NCBI GenBank assembly: GCA_963800505.1
Contig: CAWDBL010000013.1
Coordinates: 62,001 to 126,000, forward strand
Origin: Fodinibacter sp963800505
Lineage (GTDB): Bacteria > Actinomycetota > Actinomycetes > Actinomycetales > Dermatophilaceae
Direction: 5' to 3'
Length of the DNA: 64,000 nt
Positions 18,511 to 27,175 of the stretch are shown here, piece after piece. Positions within the stretch are counted from its first letter, which is position 1, and each line of letters opens with the position of its first letter. The position numbers and the translations under genes were made by a program. The notes under the pieces were generated by a model that saw nothing but the letters and a program-made list of their open reading frames with translations, searched no databases and was not told the DNA's origin.

Positions 18511-19455
18511 GTGGCTGGTGGTTTGGTCGCCCTGCTCGACGACATCGCCGCGATGGCCAAGCTGGCCGCGGCCTCGGTCGACGACGTCGCCGCCGCTGCC
18601 GGGCGGGCCAGCGCGAAGGCCGCGGGCGTGGTGGTCGACGACACCGCCGTGACGCCGCGCTACGTGCAGGGCCTGACCCCCGACCGCGAGCTGCCGATCA
18701 TCAAGCGCATCGCGCTCGGCTCGCTGCGCAACAAGCTGCTCATCATCACGCCGGCCGCCCTGTTGCTCAGCCAGTTCGTGCCGTGGCTCCTCACGCCCAT
18801 CCTCATGCTCGGCGGCACCTACCTCTGCTACGAGGGCGCCGAGAAGATCTGGGAGAAGGTCGCCGGCCACCACGAGCTCCCCCTGGAGGAGGTGGCGCTC
18901 GGCGACGTCGACCACGAGAAGACGGTGACGACCGGCGCCATCCGCACCGACTTCATCCTCTCCGCCGAGATCATGGTCATCGCGCTCAACGAGGTCGAGG
19001 ACGAGCCGTTCGCGTCGCGCGCCGTCATCCTCGTGGTGGTCGCCATCCTCATCACGGTGCTCGTCTACGGCGTGGTCGGCCTGATCGTGAAAATGGACGA
19101 CATCGGCCTGCACCTCGCGGGGCGGCAGTCGGGCACCGCCCAGGCGATCGGTCGCGGAATGGTCGCCGGTATGCCGAAGCTGCTCGCGGCGCTGTCGACG
19201 ATCGGCATCGTCGCGATGCTCTGGGTGGGCGGTCACATCCTGCTCGTCGGCGTCGACGACCTCGGCTGGCACACCCTCTACGACTGGGTGCACCACGCCG
19301 AGGAGGCCGTCGGCGGCGGCGCGCTCGGCTGGTGCGTCAACACCCTCGCCTCGGCCGTCATCGGCCTGGTGGTGGGTGCGCTGGTCGTCGCCGTCGTGAC
19401 CGGCATCAAGCGCCTGCGCCACCGCGACGACGAGGCGGCCCCGACCCCTCACTGA
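18511..19455 (+). CDS. DUF808 (YedI-like) inner-membrane protein
   Basis: 314 residues; GTG with an ideal GGAGGAGAAGG just upstream. The opening GGLVALLDDIAAMAKLAAASVDDVAAAAGRASAKAAGVVVDDTAVTPRYVQG is the DUF808 signature and contains repeated short helices. About six membrane helices follow. The family (E. coli YedI) is widespread and has no established function; homologues are sometimes called inner-membrane proteins of stress regulons. It stands alone here. Confidence 0.9.
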   Translation: MAGGLVALLDDIAAMAKLAAASVDDVAAAAGRASAKAAGVVVDDTAVTPRYVQGLTPDRELPIIKRIALGSLRNKLLIITPAALLLSQFVPWLLTPILMLGGTYLCYEGAEKIWEKVAGHHELPLEEVALGDVDHEKTVTTGAIRTDFILSAEIMVIALNEVEDEPFASRAVILVVVAILITVLVYGVVGLIVKMDDIGLHLAGRQSGTAQAIGRGMVAGMPKLLAALSTIGIVAMLWVGGHILLVGVDDLGWHTLYDWVHHAEEAVGGGALGWCVNTLASAVIGLVVGALVVAVVTGIKRLRHRDDEAAPTPH

Positions 19456-19465
19456 CGCCCGGACG

Positions 19466-20452
19466 TCAGGCCGCGGACGCCGTGCGCAGCTTCTCGAGCA
19501 GCGGCCCGGCCGCCTTCTCGAGGAACACCTGCTGGTGCTCGCCCCCCACCTGCACGAGCGCCACGTCGGTGAAGCCGGCCTCCCAGTAGGGGCGCACCGC
19601 CTCGACGACGGCGTCGAGATCGGGCCCGCAGGGGATCTGCTCGGCGACGTCCTCGGGGCGCACGAACTGGGTGGCGCCGGAGAAGCCCATCGGGGTCGGC
19701 AGGTCGGAGTTGACCTTCCAGCCGCCGGCGAACCACCGGAACTGCTCGTGGGCCCGCTCGACCGCGGCCTCCTCCGAGGGGTCCCAGCAGATCGGGATCT
19801 GCCCCACGCCACGCGCCCCTGACCCGATCGGCTTGTCGGACAGGGCGTTCCAGCTGTCGACCAGGTCCTTGTCGGGCTCCACGGCGATGAGGTGGTCGGC
19901 CAGCGGGGCGAACTGCTCGACGCCCTTGTCACCGCTCAGGGCCACACCGATGCCGACCGGCACCTCCGGCAGGTCCCAGATGCGGGCCGACTCGACGTCG
20001 AAGTGCTCGCCGCGGTAGTTCACGAGCTCACCGGTGTGCAGCTCGCGGATGATCTCGATGGCCTCGGTCAGCATCTCCTGGCGCACCGTGACCGCCGGCC
20101 AGCCGGTGCCGACGACGTGCTCGTTGAGGTTCTCGCCGCTGCCCAGCCCCAGGGTGAACCGGCCCTCGGCGAGGATCTGCAGCGTGGCGGCCTTCTGGGC
20201 CACGACGGCCGGGTGGTAGCGCAGGGTCGGGCAGGTCACGTAGGTCATCAGGTCGACGCGGCTGGTGGCGTGGGCCACCGCGCCGAGCACGGTCCACGCG
20301 TACGGCGCGTGCCCCTGCTCGGTGAGCCAGGGCGAGTAGTGGTCGCTCGACACGAGCAGGTCGAAGCCGGCATCCTCGGCGCGCACGGCGGCGTCGACGA
20401 GCTCGAGGGGGCCGTTCTGCTCGGTCATCAGGGTGAAGCCGAACCGGGTCAC
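19466..20452 (-). CDS. LLM-class (F420-dependent-type) oxidoreductase
   Basis: 328 residues from the GTG at 20452, which has GGAGAC 4 nt upstream. TIM-barrel bacterial luciferase-like fold: FGFTLMTEQNGPLELVDAAVRAEDAGFDLLVSSDHYSPW, AHATSRVDLMTYVTCPTLRYHPAVVAQKAATLQIL, and GRFTLGLGSGENLNEHVVGTGWP. These match the TIGR03557/F420-dependent glucose-6-phosphate dehydrogenase-like subgroup. The substrate is unknown. A gene for a F420-type NADP reductase diverges from it 134 bp away, which supports use of F420. Confidence 0.9.
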   Translation of the reverse strand: MTRFGFTLMTEQNGPLELVDAAVRAEDAGFDLLVSSDHYSPWLTEQGHAPYAWTVLGAVAHATSRVDLMTYVTCPTLRYHPAVVAQKAATLQILAEGRFTLGLGSGENLNEHVVGTGWPAVTVRQEMLTEAIEIIRELHTGELVNYRGEHFDVESARIWDLPEVPVGIGVALSGDKGVEQFAPLADHLIAVEPDKDLVDSWNALSDKPIGSGARGVGQIPICWDPSEEAAVERAHEQFRWFAGGWKVNSDLPTPMGFSGATQFVRPEDVAEQIPCGPDLDAVVEAVRPYWEAGFTDVALVQVGGEHQQVFLEKAAGPLLEKLRTASAA

Positions 20453-20586
20453 GGGGTCTCCTTCGGTCAGGGGATCGATGCTCAAGCCCTACCCCGGTGG
20501 TCCCGCCGCACCCGTGCCCGTCGAAGGTCGGGCCGGATGCCGGGCCGCCGGGAATGCCCCCGCCCATCCCTCGCGTTGGCGCCCCC

Positions 20587-21276
20587 ATGACCACCTGGGG
20601 CTTCATCGGAAGCGGAAACATCGGCAGCACCGTCGCGCGGCTGGCGGCCGACGCCGGACACGACGTCGTGCTCAGCAACAGTCGCGGGCCCGAGACGCTC
20701 GCCGACCTCGTTGCCGAGCTGGGACCGCGCGCCCGCGCCACGACGGCCGAGGAGGCCGCCCGCGCCGGCGACCTCGTGGTGGTGACGGTCCCGCTCAAGG
20801 CGCGCGGTGACCTGCCGCACGCGGCCCTGGCCGGCAAGGTCGTCATCGACACGATGAACTACTACCCGCAGCGCGACGGCGTGGTGCCCGAGCTCGAGGA
20901 CGAGTCGACCACCACCTCCGAGCTGCTGCAGGCGCTCGCCCCCGACGCCCGGGTGGTCAAGGGGTTCAACAACATCTTCGTGCAGCACCTCGCCGCCCTG
21001 CCCCGCCCGACCGGGGCTGACGACCGCAGCGCGCTGGCCATCGCCGGCGACGACGCCGCGGCCAAGGAGGTCGTGCGGGTGGCGCTCGACGAGATCGGCT
21101 ACGACACCTTCGACCTCGGCCCGCTCGCCGAGGGCTGGCGCACCCAGCGCGACACCGCCGCCTACGGCTCGATCTACGCCGAGGACCCCGACGACTGGAC
21201 CAAGGGCGCCCGCCCGGCCGGCCGGGATGCCGTGGCCGCCGCCGCGCTGCGCGCTCGCCGCTACCGCGACGCCTGA
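20587..21276 (+). CDS. NADPH:F420 oxidoreductase-like reductase (NAD(P)-binding)
   Basis: 229 residues starting ATG. Rossmann motif WGFIGSGNIGSTVARLAADAGHDVVLSNSRGPETL at the N-terminus, then VVVTVPLKARGDLP, and a helical C-terminal region with VVKGFNNIFVQHLAALPRP. This is the F420-NADP reductase/NADP oxidoreductase (PF03807) group, which passes hydride between NADPH and F420 or acts as a diverged relative. It is divergent from the LLM oxidoreductase gene, a reasonable F420 partner. Its 3' end overlaps the convergent LuxR gene by 16 bp. Confidence 0.85.
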   Translation: MTTWGFIGSGNIGSTVARLAADAGHDVVLSNSRGPETLADLVAELGPRARATTAEEAARAGDLVVVTVPLKARGDLPHAALAGKVVIDTMNYYPQRDGVVPELEDESTTTSELLQALAPDARVVKGFNNIFVQHLAALPRPTGADDRSALAIAGDDAAAKEVVRVALDEIGYDTFDLGPLAEGWRTQRDTAAYGSIYAEDPDDWTKGARPAGRDAVAAAALRARRYRDA

Positions 21277-22427
21277 GGCGGCAGAACGGGGCCGGCCGTC
21301 GCGAACCAGCCCGACGGGCCGAGCTCGGCCCCCATCCGCGGGACGTACTGGTCGAAGTAGATCCGGGCGATGAGCTCGCGGCGGCTGCGTACGTCGGCCT
21401 TGTCGAACACCGACTTCAGGTGGTCCTGCACCGTGTACGTCGACACGTGCATCGTCGCGGCGATCTCCTTGGTGTCGACGCCCTGCAGCACCAGCTGGGT
21501 GACGTCGCGCTCGCGCTGGGTGAGGTCGAACGCGGCGACGACCAGGGGCACGATCTCCGGAGGGCGGGCCTCTTCGACGGTCACCACGACGTCGCCGCTG
21601 GCACCCTCGGGCCCCAGCAGGGGGGTCGCGTGCAGCACCAGCCACATCCCGCTGCGGGAGCGCACCCTGCTGCGCGGCGGCACGCTCGACTCGCCGCGCG
21701 CGTAGCGGCGGGCCGCTGCGACGAGCGAGGTGATGATGCCGGTCCACCGCGCGTTGTGCGTGGGGCTCTCGAGCTCGCTCAGCCGCTGCTCGGCGCCCAT
21801 GCTGGTCTGCTTGATCTGGTCGTCCGGCCCCACGATGAGCACGGTCGGACCGGTCGACGCGGGGGCCGACGCCGTGGTGGCCATCCGGGCGAGCAACCCC
21901 GTGCGCATGCCTGCCGCGAACGCCGACGACAGTGACCCGACGAAGTCGATCTCCTCGGTCTCGAACGGGCCGGTGTCGGGGTCGCGGAAGAACGCCGCAC
22001 CGCCCCAGACCTGCGAGCCGTTGTCACGGAAGATGACCCGCATCTCGTCGGTGTACCCGAAGTGCGGCTTCATGAAGGTGCGCAGCCGGTTCGAGCGCTC
22101 GGTGTCGCCCGAGTAGACCTCGTGCACCCCGGCGGCGGAGAGGCCGGCCCGCGACATCTCGCGGAACGCGGTGCGCTCGATCGCGCCGTACTCGATCAGG
22201 CCCCAATCGTGGTCATGGGCGTCGCGGCCCAGCAGGTCGCCGTACTTGCGGGTACCGGTGAGCAGCTCGGTGCTGGGGTCGACGGTCGCGAGGCAGGCGG
22301 CGACGTAGGGGACCGCCCGGTGCAACGAGGTGACGGCCTCGGCGAGGAAGGTGTCGATGTCGAGGCCGGCCCGGGCGACCACCTCGACGTCGCGGCGCAC
22401 GCGTTCCGCAGTCAGTGCACTGGCCAT
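21261..22427 (-). CDS. LuxR-family transcriptional regulator with GAF/PAS-like sensor region
   Basis: 388 residues from ATG at 22427. The C-terminus is a LuxR helix-turn-helix (LTQRERDVTQLVLQGVDTKEIAATMHVSTYTVQDHLKSVFDKADVRSRRELIARI, about residues 305-360). The front 300 residues look like a GAF-type sensor (FLAEAVTSLHRAVPYVAACLATVDPSTELLTGT) plus a middle region. It diverges from the RidA-like/FAD-oxidase frame, and a 16-bp perfect dyad lies in the 138-bp gap, so it probably controls that gene and itself. The ligand is unknown. Confidence 0.88.
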   Translation of the reverse strand: MASALTAERVRRDVEVVARAGLDIDTFLAEAVTSLHRAVPYVAACLATVDPSTELLTGTRKYGDLLGRDAHDHDWGLIEYGAIERTAFREMSRAGLSAAGVHEVYSGDTERSNRLRTFMKPHFGYTDEMRVIFRDNGSQVWGGAAFFRDPDTGPFETEEIDFVGSLSSAFAAGMRTGLLARMATTASAPASTGPTVLIVGPDDQIKQTSMGAEQRLSELESPTHNARWTGIITSLVAAARRYARGESSVPPRSRVRSRSGMWLVLHATPLLGPEGASGDVVVTVEEARPPEIVPLVVAAFDLTQRERDVTQLVLQGVDTKEIAATMHVSTYTVQDHLKSVFDKADVRSRRELIARIYFDQYVPRMGAELGPSGWFATAGPVLPPQASR

Positions 22428-22463
22428 CTGCAGAGTGTGGCGCAGGGCCGCCGCATGGCGCCA

Positions 22464-22479
22464 TCCCACAAATGTGGGA
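22464..22479. promoter_or_regulatory. Candidate LuxR operator: TCCCACA-AA-TGTGGGA
   Basis: A perfect 7-2-7 dyad 37 bp before the LuxR start and 86 bp before the divergent start at 22566. It has the size of a LuxR-type site and is the only strong dyad in this gap. Binding by the adjacent regulator is inferred. Confidence 0.6.
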
Positions 22480-22565
22480 ACCCGCAACCCCCAGCAGGCG
22501 GGCGTGGAAGGTCTCCGGTCCTCGGGGATGGTGCCGGGTGGGCGCGGCGCACGACGCTCGTCGCC

Positions 22566-24401
22566 ATGACCTCCACCATCGACCCCGCCACCGAGCACGC
22601 CGACGTGCTTGTCGTCACCGGTCAGGGTCCCCTCGACCGGCTGGGCCGGCTCGTGCACGCCGACGACCCCGCGGCGCAGCTCGCCCTCGCCCTGGTGAAC
22701 CTCGAGGACGCCCTGACCGGGGTGGGCCTGGTCCCGGCCGAGCTCGTCGAGGTGACCGTGCGCACCACCGACGTCGACACCGTGCTGGCCGTGCTCGACA
22801 TCCTGACCGAGCGCTTCGGCGAGGTCGAGGCAGGGCCGGCCATCACGGTCCTGCCGGTCGACGCGCTCCCCGTGCCGGGCCAGGTCGTGGCCCTCGACGC
22901 CCGCGCCTGCCGCAGCACCACATCGAAAGCCACCTCCACCACGACGAGCGCGGGACCCTCCCGCGCGCCCGAGAAAGCGAAGGACAGCACCATGACCGTC
23001 GAGACCACCCTCGATCAGACCCGCGCTGCACAGCCCGCCGAGGCCCTGCGGGGCCTGTGCGGGGGAGCCGTGCACCTGCCCGGCGACGCCGACTACGACC
23101 GCGCCCGGACGCCGTGGAACGTCGCCGTCGACCAGCGACCTGCAGCCGTGGCCCTGCCACGGAACGTGGACGACGTGCGCGACCTCGTGCGCGCCGCGTC
23201 CGCCGCCGGACTGCGCGTGGCCGCGCAGAGCACCGGCCACGGCGCCGGCCCGCTCGCCGAGGGACGTCTCGACGACGTGGTGATCGTGCGCACGTCGGGG
23301 ATGGCCGCGGTGTCGGTCGACCCGGTCGCCCGCGTCGCACGGGCCGAGGGGGGCGCCCTCTGGCAGGACGTCGTCGACGCCGTCGCGCCGCACGGCCTCG
23401 CCGCCCTCCACGGGTCCTCACCCGACGTCGCCGTCGCCGGCTACACGCTCGGTGGCGGGCTCAGCTGGTATGCCCGCATGCTCGGCCTCGCGACGAACAG
23501 CGTCACGGCCATCGAGCTCGTCACCGCCGACGGCGAGCTGGTGCGGGCGGACGCCCAGCACCACACGGACCTCTTCTGGGCGCTGCGCGGCGGTGGCGGC
23601 AGCTTCGGGCTCGTGACGGCGATCGAGTTCCGGCTGCACGAGATCGCCGACGTGTACGCCGGGATGCTCCTCTGGGACCGCGAACGGGCCCCCGAGGTGG
23701 TGCGCGCCTGGGCCCGCTGGTCGGCGACGGCGCTCGACGAGGTCACCACCTCGATGCGGGTCATGAGCTTCCCGCCGATCCCCGAGCTGCCCGAGTTCCT
23801 GCGCGGCCGGCAGGTCGTCGTCATCGACGGGGCGGTGCTCACCGACGACTCGACAGCGACGTCGCTCCTCGCGCCGCTGCGAGCCCTGCAGCCGGAGGTC
23901 GACACGTTCGCGCGGGTGCCGTCCGCGTCGCTCACCCGGCTGCACATGGACCCCGAGGGGCCGACCCCGGCCGTCGCCTCCGGGGCGATGCTCGCGCAGC
24001 TGCCCGAGGAGGCGGTCGTGGCCTTCCTCGCCGAGGTCGGGCCCGGGTCGACGACCACGCTGCTGTCCGCCGAGCTGCGCCAGCTCGGGGGCGCCCTGGG
24101 ACGACACCACCCAGGAGCGGGGGCGCTGCCGCGACTGGAGGGCGCGTACGCAGGGTTCTTCGTGGCCATGGCTCCGACGCCGCAGCTGGCCGCCCAGGGC
24201 CGAGCCGACGGCGAAAGGCTCGTGGCGGCGCTCGCGCCCTGGTCCATCGGGCAGGCCCTGCTCAACTTCACCGAGCAGCGCACCGACACCAGCAACGCCT
24301 ACGCCGCCGAGGCCTGGGACGGGCTGTGCGCGGTGCGCGCGTCGGTCGACCCGCACGAACTCTTCGTGGCCAACCACCCGGTGACCGCGTCAACGAGCTG
24401 A
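22566..24401 (+). CDS. RidA-like module in frame with an FAD-linked oxidase (BBE family); fusion or two genes without a stop between
   Basis: One open frame of 611 codons. Codons 1-116 form a YjgF/RidA-like domain (ADVLVVTGQGPLDRLGR, LVPAELVEVTVRTTDV, AGPAITVLPVDALPVPGQVVALDA), with no arginine at the usual catalytic place, as in non-archetypal Rid groups. A threonine/serine-rich stretch of about 26 codons follows that looks like translated spacer. At 22992 an ATG with GAAGGA 7 nt upstream begins a complete 469-residue FAD-binding oxidoreductase: PCMH FAD domain (QSTGHGAGPLAEG, GGALWQDVVDAV, YTLGGGLSWYARMLGL) and C-terminal DTSNAYAAEAWDGLCAVRASVDPHELF. Such oxidases act on sugars, alcohols or berberine-like compounds. 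Internal initiation at 22992 is likely even if readthrough from 22566 also occurs. Confidence 0.75.
   Translation: MTSTIDPATEHADVLVVTGQGPLDRLGRLVHADDPAAQLALALVNLEDALTGVGLVPAELVEVTVRTTDVDTVLAVLDILTERFGEVEAGPAITVLPVDALPVPGQVVALDARACRSTTSKATSTTTSAGPSRAPEKAKDSTMTVETTLDQTRAAQPAEALRGLCGGAVHLPGDADYDRARTPWNVAVDQRPAAVALPRNVDDVRDLVRAASAAGLRVAAQSTGHGAGPLAEGRLDDVVIVRTSGMAAVSVDPVARVARAEGGALWQDVVDAVAPHGLAALHGSSPDVAVAGYTLGGGLSWYARMLGLATNSVTAIELVTADGELVRADAQHHTDLFWALRGGGGSFGLVTAIEFRLHEIADVYAGMLLWDRERAPEVVRAWARWSATALDEVTTSMRVMSFPPIPELPEFLRGRQVVVIDGAVLTDDSTATSLLAPLRALQPEVDTFARVPSASLTRLHMDPEGPTPAVASGAMLAQLPEEAVVAFLAEVGPGSTTTLLSAELRQLGGALGRHHPGAGALPRLEGAYAGFFVAMAPTPQLAAQGRADGERLVAALAPWSIGQALLNFTEQRTDTSNAYAAEAWDGLCAVRASVDPHELFVANHPVTASTS
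22979..22994 (+). promoter_or_regulatory. Ribosome binding site and internal start of the FAD oxidase
   Basis: GAAGGA (22979-22984), 7-nt spacer, ATG (22992-22994). It suggests that the FAD oxidase is made as its own 469-residue protein although no stop codon separates it from the RidA-like frame. Confidence 0.65.
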
Positions 24402-24418
24402 GCGAGGTGGCGCGGCGG

Positions 24419-25066
24419 TCAGCCCGGTGACTGCCGCGCCATCCGGCGGGCCACGACCAGCGATCCGACGAGGAGCACCGCACCGAGCACCAGCGAACCG
24501 GCCACGATGGCGACGCTGCGCCCGGCGGAGGCGGCCAGGGCGGCATACCCGACCGTGCCCGGCACGATGCCGACCGCGGTGCCCACGAGGAAGTCACGTC
24601 GTGAGACCGCGCTGACGCCGGCCCCGTAGTTGACGATCGTGAACGGCAGCACCGGCGTCAGCCGGGCCACGAGGACCGCTGCGACGCCCTGGCGGCGCAG
24701 GACGTCCTCGACCCGGGCCAGGCGCGGGCCGGAGAGCTCGGCGACGGCGTCGCGCCCCAGCCGGCGGGCGATCGCGAAGCCCACCACGGCGCTGAGCATC
24801 GACGCCACCCACGAGATGGCGATGCCACCGGCCAGGCCGAACAGCGCACCGGCCACCCCGGACAGCAGGTTCTTCGACACCGGCACCAGGGTGAGCGCCA
24901 CGTGCAGCACCACGTAGGCGACCGGGCCCCATGCGCCCGTCGCCGCGATCGCCGACTGGACCGTGTCGAGCTCGCCACCGAGGAGCAGCCAGAGCAGGGC
25001 GCCCGCGATGACCACGGCGAACCCCAGCCCCAGCAGGCGGAGCACAGACGCCCTCGTGCTCGTCAC
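24419..25066 (-). CDS. TVP38/TMEM64 (VTT domain) membrane protein
   Basis: 215 residues with five to six hydrophobic helices. The VTT-domain core is visible: NLLSGVAGALFGLAGGIAISWVASMLSAVVGFAIARRLGRDAV, then RQGVAAVLVARLTPVLPFTIVNYGAGVSAVSRRDFLVGTAVGIVPGT. DedA-superfamily proteins are linked to lipid scrambling and membrane integrity, but the TVP38 branch in bacteria has no proven substrate. Stands alone, convergent with the FAD oxidase (17-bp gap). Confidence 0.9.
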   Translation of the reverse strand: MTSTRASVLRLLGLGFAVVIAGALLWLLLGGELDTVQSAIAATGAWGPVAYVVLHVALTLVPVSKNLLSGVAGALFGLAGGIAISWVASMLSAVVGFAIARRLGRDAVAELSGPRLARVEDVLRRQGVAAVLVARLTPVLPFTIVNYGAGVSAVSRRDFLVGTAVGIVPGTVGYAALAASAGRSVAIVAGSLVLGAVLLVGSLVVARRMARQSPG

Positions 25067-25191
25067 AGGCCCAGCCTAGGAGCACCCCACCGACACCATG
25101 TCGGCGCCGGACGTATCACCGGGGCCGCCGGCCACTCCTGAGGGCAGAACCGCGCCTCACCAACGGCGCGGCACTGCACCGAGGACCGACC

Positions 25192-25725
25192 ATGCCGCAG
25201 ATCCGGATCGACACCTCCGAGCTCACCTACCCGTGGTTCTGGCTGCCCAGCCACCTGCCGCACTTCGTCGACGGGTCGGTGCCCGGCGGGGCCGCGGTCG
25301 ACCTGCACCCCGGCACGTACGCCTTCCAGCAGACCCGCGACCGGGCCTGTGACCTGCGCTTCCGGGTCGAGGACGACGGCACCGTCGACTACGCCGCCGC
25401 GCATGACCACCTGCTGCACGGCCGCCGCACCGACACGTTGCGGGTCGTAGGGGTGCCGGTCACCCTCAACCCGACCGGCTCGCCGCGGCCGGTGCTGCCG
25501 CTCTGGGGTGGCTGCCACGAGCCGCTGGACATCCGCGAGCGCACCGTGCGGATCCCGCCCGGCCCGGCCTACTCGATCCGGCTCGGCCTGGTGCCGAGCA
25601 CCGTGGTCGAGTTCAGCGTGGCCGCCGACGGGCGGGTCGACTACCCGAGCGAGTACGAGCGCGCCCTCTCCGGCCGTGGCACCGGACGCCTCACCGTCGA
25701 CCTCGACACCGCGGGGCGTCACTGA
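25192..25725 (+). CDS. Unknown protein with an internal duplication
   Basis: 177 residues, ATG after a weak GAGGACC. Not a family I recognise. Residues about 32-92 and about 117-174 are two copies of one unit: V-x-L/I-x-P-G-x-x-Y-x-x-x, then F-R/S-V-x-x-D-G-T/R-V-D-Y, then L-x-G-R-x-T-x-x-L-x-V. An extra N-terminal piece carries tryptophan and histidine (YPWFWLPSHLPHF). No signal peptide or membrane helix. The duplicated beta-rich units suggest a small two-lobed beta protein. Its 3' end overlaps the convergent MFS gene by 7 bp. A 7-bp hairpin (25150-25156 with 25065-type partner at 25165-25171) lies in the leader. Confidence 0.75.
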   Translation: MPQIRIDTSELTYPWFWLPSHLPHFVDGSVPGGAAVDLHPGTYAFQQTRDRACDLRFRVEDDGTVDYAAAHDHLLHGRRTDTLRVVGVPVTLNPTGSPRPVLPLWGGCHEPLDIRERTVRIPPGPAYSIRLGLVPSTVVEFSVAADGRVDYPSEYERALSGRGTGRLTVDLDTAGRH

Positions 25726-27098
25726 AGCCGTCGTGAGCGCCAGGCCACCAGGCAGGCCAGCACCACCACGGCCGTGACGATGGCGAAGCCGAGCACGGGC
25801 AGCAGTGGCAGGGTGATGCCGATGGCGCCGCCGACGACCCAGAACGCCTGCAGGATGGTCTCGGACCACGAGAACACCCGGGCCCGCACGTGGTCCTCGA
25901 CGTCGCGCTGGATGAGCGCGTCGAGGCTGAGCTTGGCCAGCTGGCCGAACAGCCCGGTGGCGAGGCCGAGCAGCACCAGGGTGGGCAGCGAGTAGAACAC
26001 CGCGGTGAACAGACCGGCCAGCACGGCCACCCCTGCCACGACGGTCGCGAGCCGCTCGGGAGCGGGGCTGCGGCGCCGGTTGCCGATGACCGACCCGAGT
26101 GCGTTGCCCACCCCGGCGGCGGCGGCGACCATGGCCAGCACGGCCGGGCCCGACCACCCGGGCAGCGGGTGCTCGCGCATCAGGAAGGCGAGGAAGAGCG
26201 TGAGGAAACCGCTCAGCAGCCGGGCGCCGGTGGTCAGCCAGAGCACGTAGCGCACGGCGGGCGGCAGGGCCCGTAGCCTCCGGGCGCCCCGGCCGGCCGA
26301 GGGCATGGCGAGCGGGCCCTCGCCGGCGGGCCGGCCGTCGAGGTCGAGCTCGCCGGCCGTGGAGTCGACCCGGGCCGGCAGCCGGATGGCCAGCACGGTC
26401 GCAGCGACGTAGACCACGAACGCCAGCCGCAGCGACCAGTCGGGGCCGATCCGCGACAGCCCACCGGCCAGCCCGCCGCCGATGGCCATGCCGATGAGCC
26501 CGGCGATGGTGAGGCGGGAGTTCGCGGTGACCAGGCTGATGTCGCGCGGCAGCAGCCGTGGCACGGCGGCGGCGCGCGCCACGGCGTACGTGCGGCTGGC
26601 CACGAGGCAGCCCAGCGCTGCCGGGAAGAGCCACGGGCTGTCCTCCACGACGGCGGTGGCGAGCACCCAGGCGAGGAACGCGCGGGTGGCGAGGGTGGTG
26701 CCGAGCGCCCACCGCCGGCCGTGCCGGAACCGGTCGAGCAGCGGGCCGATGAGCGGCGCCAGCAGCACGAACGGCGCCATGGTGAGCACCAGGAACAGCG
26801 CGACGCGGCCACGCGCCTCGTCGGTCGGCAGCGCGAAGACGGTGCCGGCGAGCGACACGGTGAGGGCGGCATCCGCGGCGACGTTGACGGCATGCATCTC
26901 GGTGAGGCGCGCGAGGCCGGTGTCGGCGGCCCCGTCGGCGTCGGCGAAGCGCCGGAACCGGCGGCCCGCGGCCGCGCCACCGCGACCGACGACCCGGATG
27001 CCGGCGCGCCCACCTCGCCCGACGCTGCGGCCCGCGCCGGCCACCCGGCCGCGCGGGGTCTGCGGCGCCGAGGGCTGAGGTCGCTCGTCGTGGCTCAT
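25719..27098 (-). CDS. Major facilitator superfamily transporter
   Basis: 459 residues from ATG at 27098. The first 65 residues are Arg/Gly-rich and cytoplasmic, then about 12 hydrophobic helices beginning at HAVNVAADAALTVSLAGTVFAL, with the loop DRFRHGRRWALGTTLATRAFLAW resembling the MFS motif A region. It most resembles drug-efflux or general MFS exporters lacking a specific marker; the substrate is unknown. The unusual basic N-terminal tail may be partly an artefact of start choice, though no better start with a ribosome site is seen before the first helix. Confidence 0.85.
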   Translation of the reverse strand: MSHDERPQPSAPQTPRGRVAGAGRSVGRGGRAGIRVVGRGGAAAGRRFRRFADADGAADTGLARLTEMHAVNVAADAALTVSLAGTVFALPTDEARGRVALFLVLTMAPFVLLAPLIGPLLDRFRHGRRWALGTTLATRAFLAWVLATAVVEDSPWLFPAALGCLVASRTYAVARAAAVPRLLPRDISLVTANSRLTIAGLIGMAIGGGLAGGLSRIGPDWSLRLAFVVYVAATVLAIRLPARVDSTAGELDLDGRPAGEGPLAMPSAGRGARRLRALPPAVRYVLWLTTGARLLSGFLTLFLAFLMREHPLPGWSGPAVLAMVAAAAGVGNALGSVIGNRRRSPAPERLATVVAGVAVLAGLFTAVFYSLPTLVLLGLATGLFGQLAKLSLDALIQRDVEDHVRARVFSWSETILQAFWVVGGAIGITLPLLPVLGFAIVTAVVVLACLVAWRSRRLQ

Positions 27099-27175
27099 GA
27101 CGCCTCGATCCTCCCCCGAACCGTCGGCGCCCGACCACTCCCACGCGCGGTGGGCCCCAAGATGCGTCAGATCGA

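Noticed and set aside
21316..21331. 16-bp palindrome GGGCCGAGCTCGGCCC
   Set aside because: Lies within the LuxR coding sequence and reads as ordinary codons in a GC-rich gene; probably chance.
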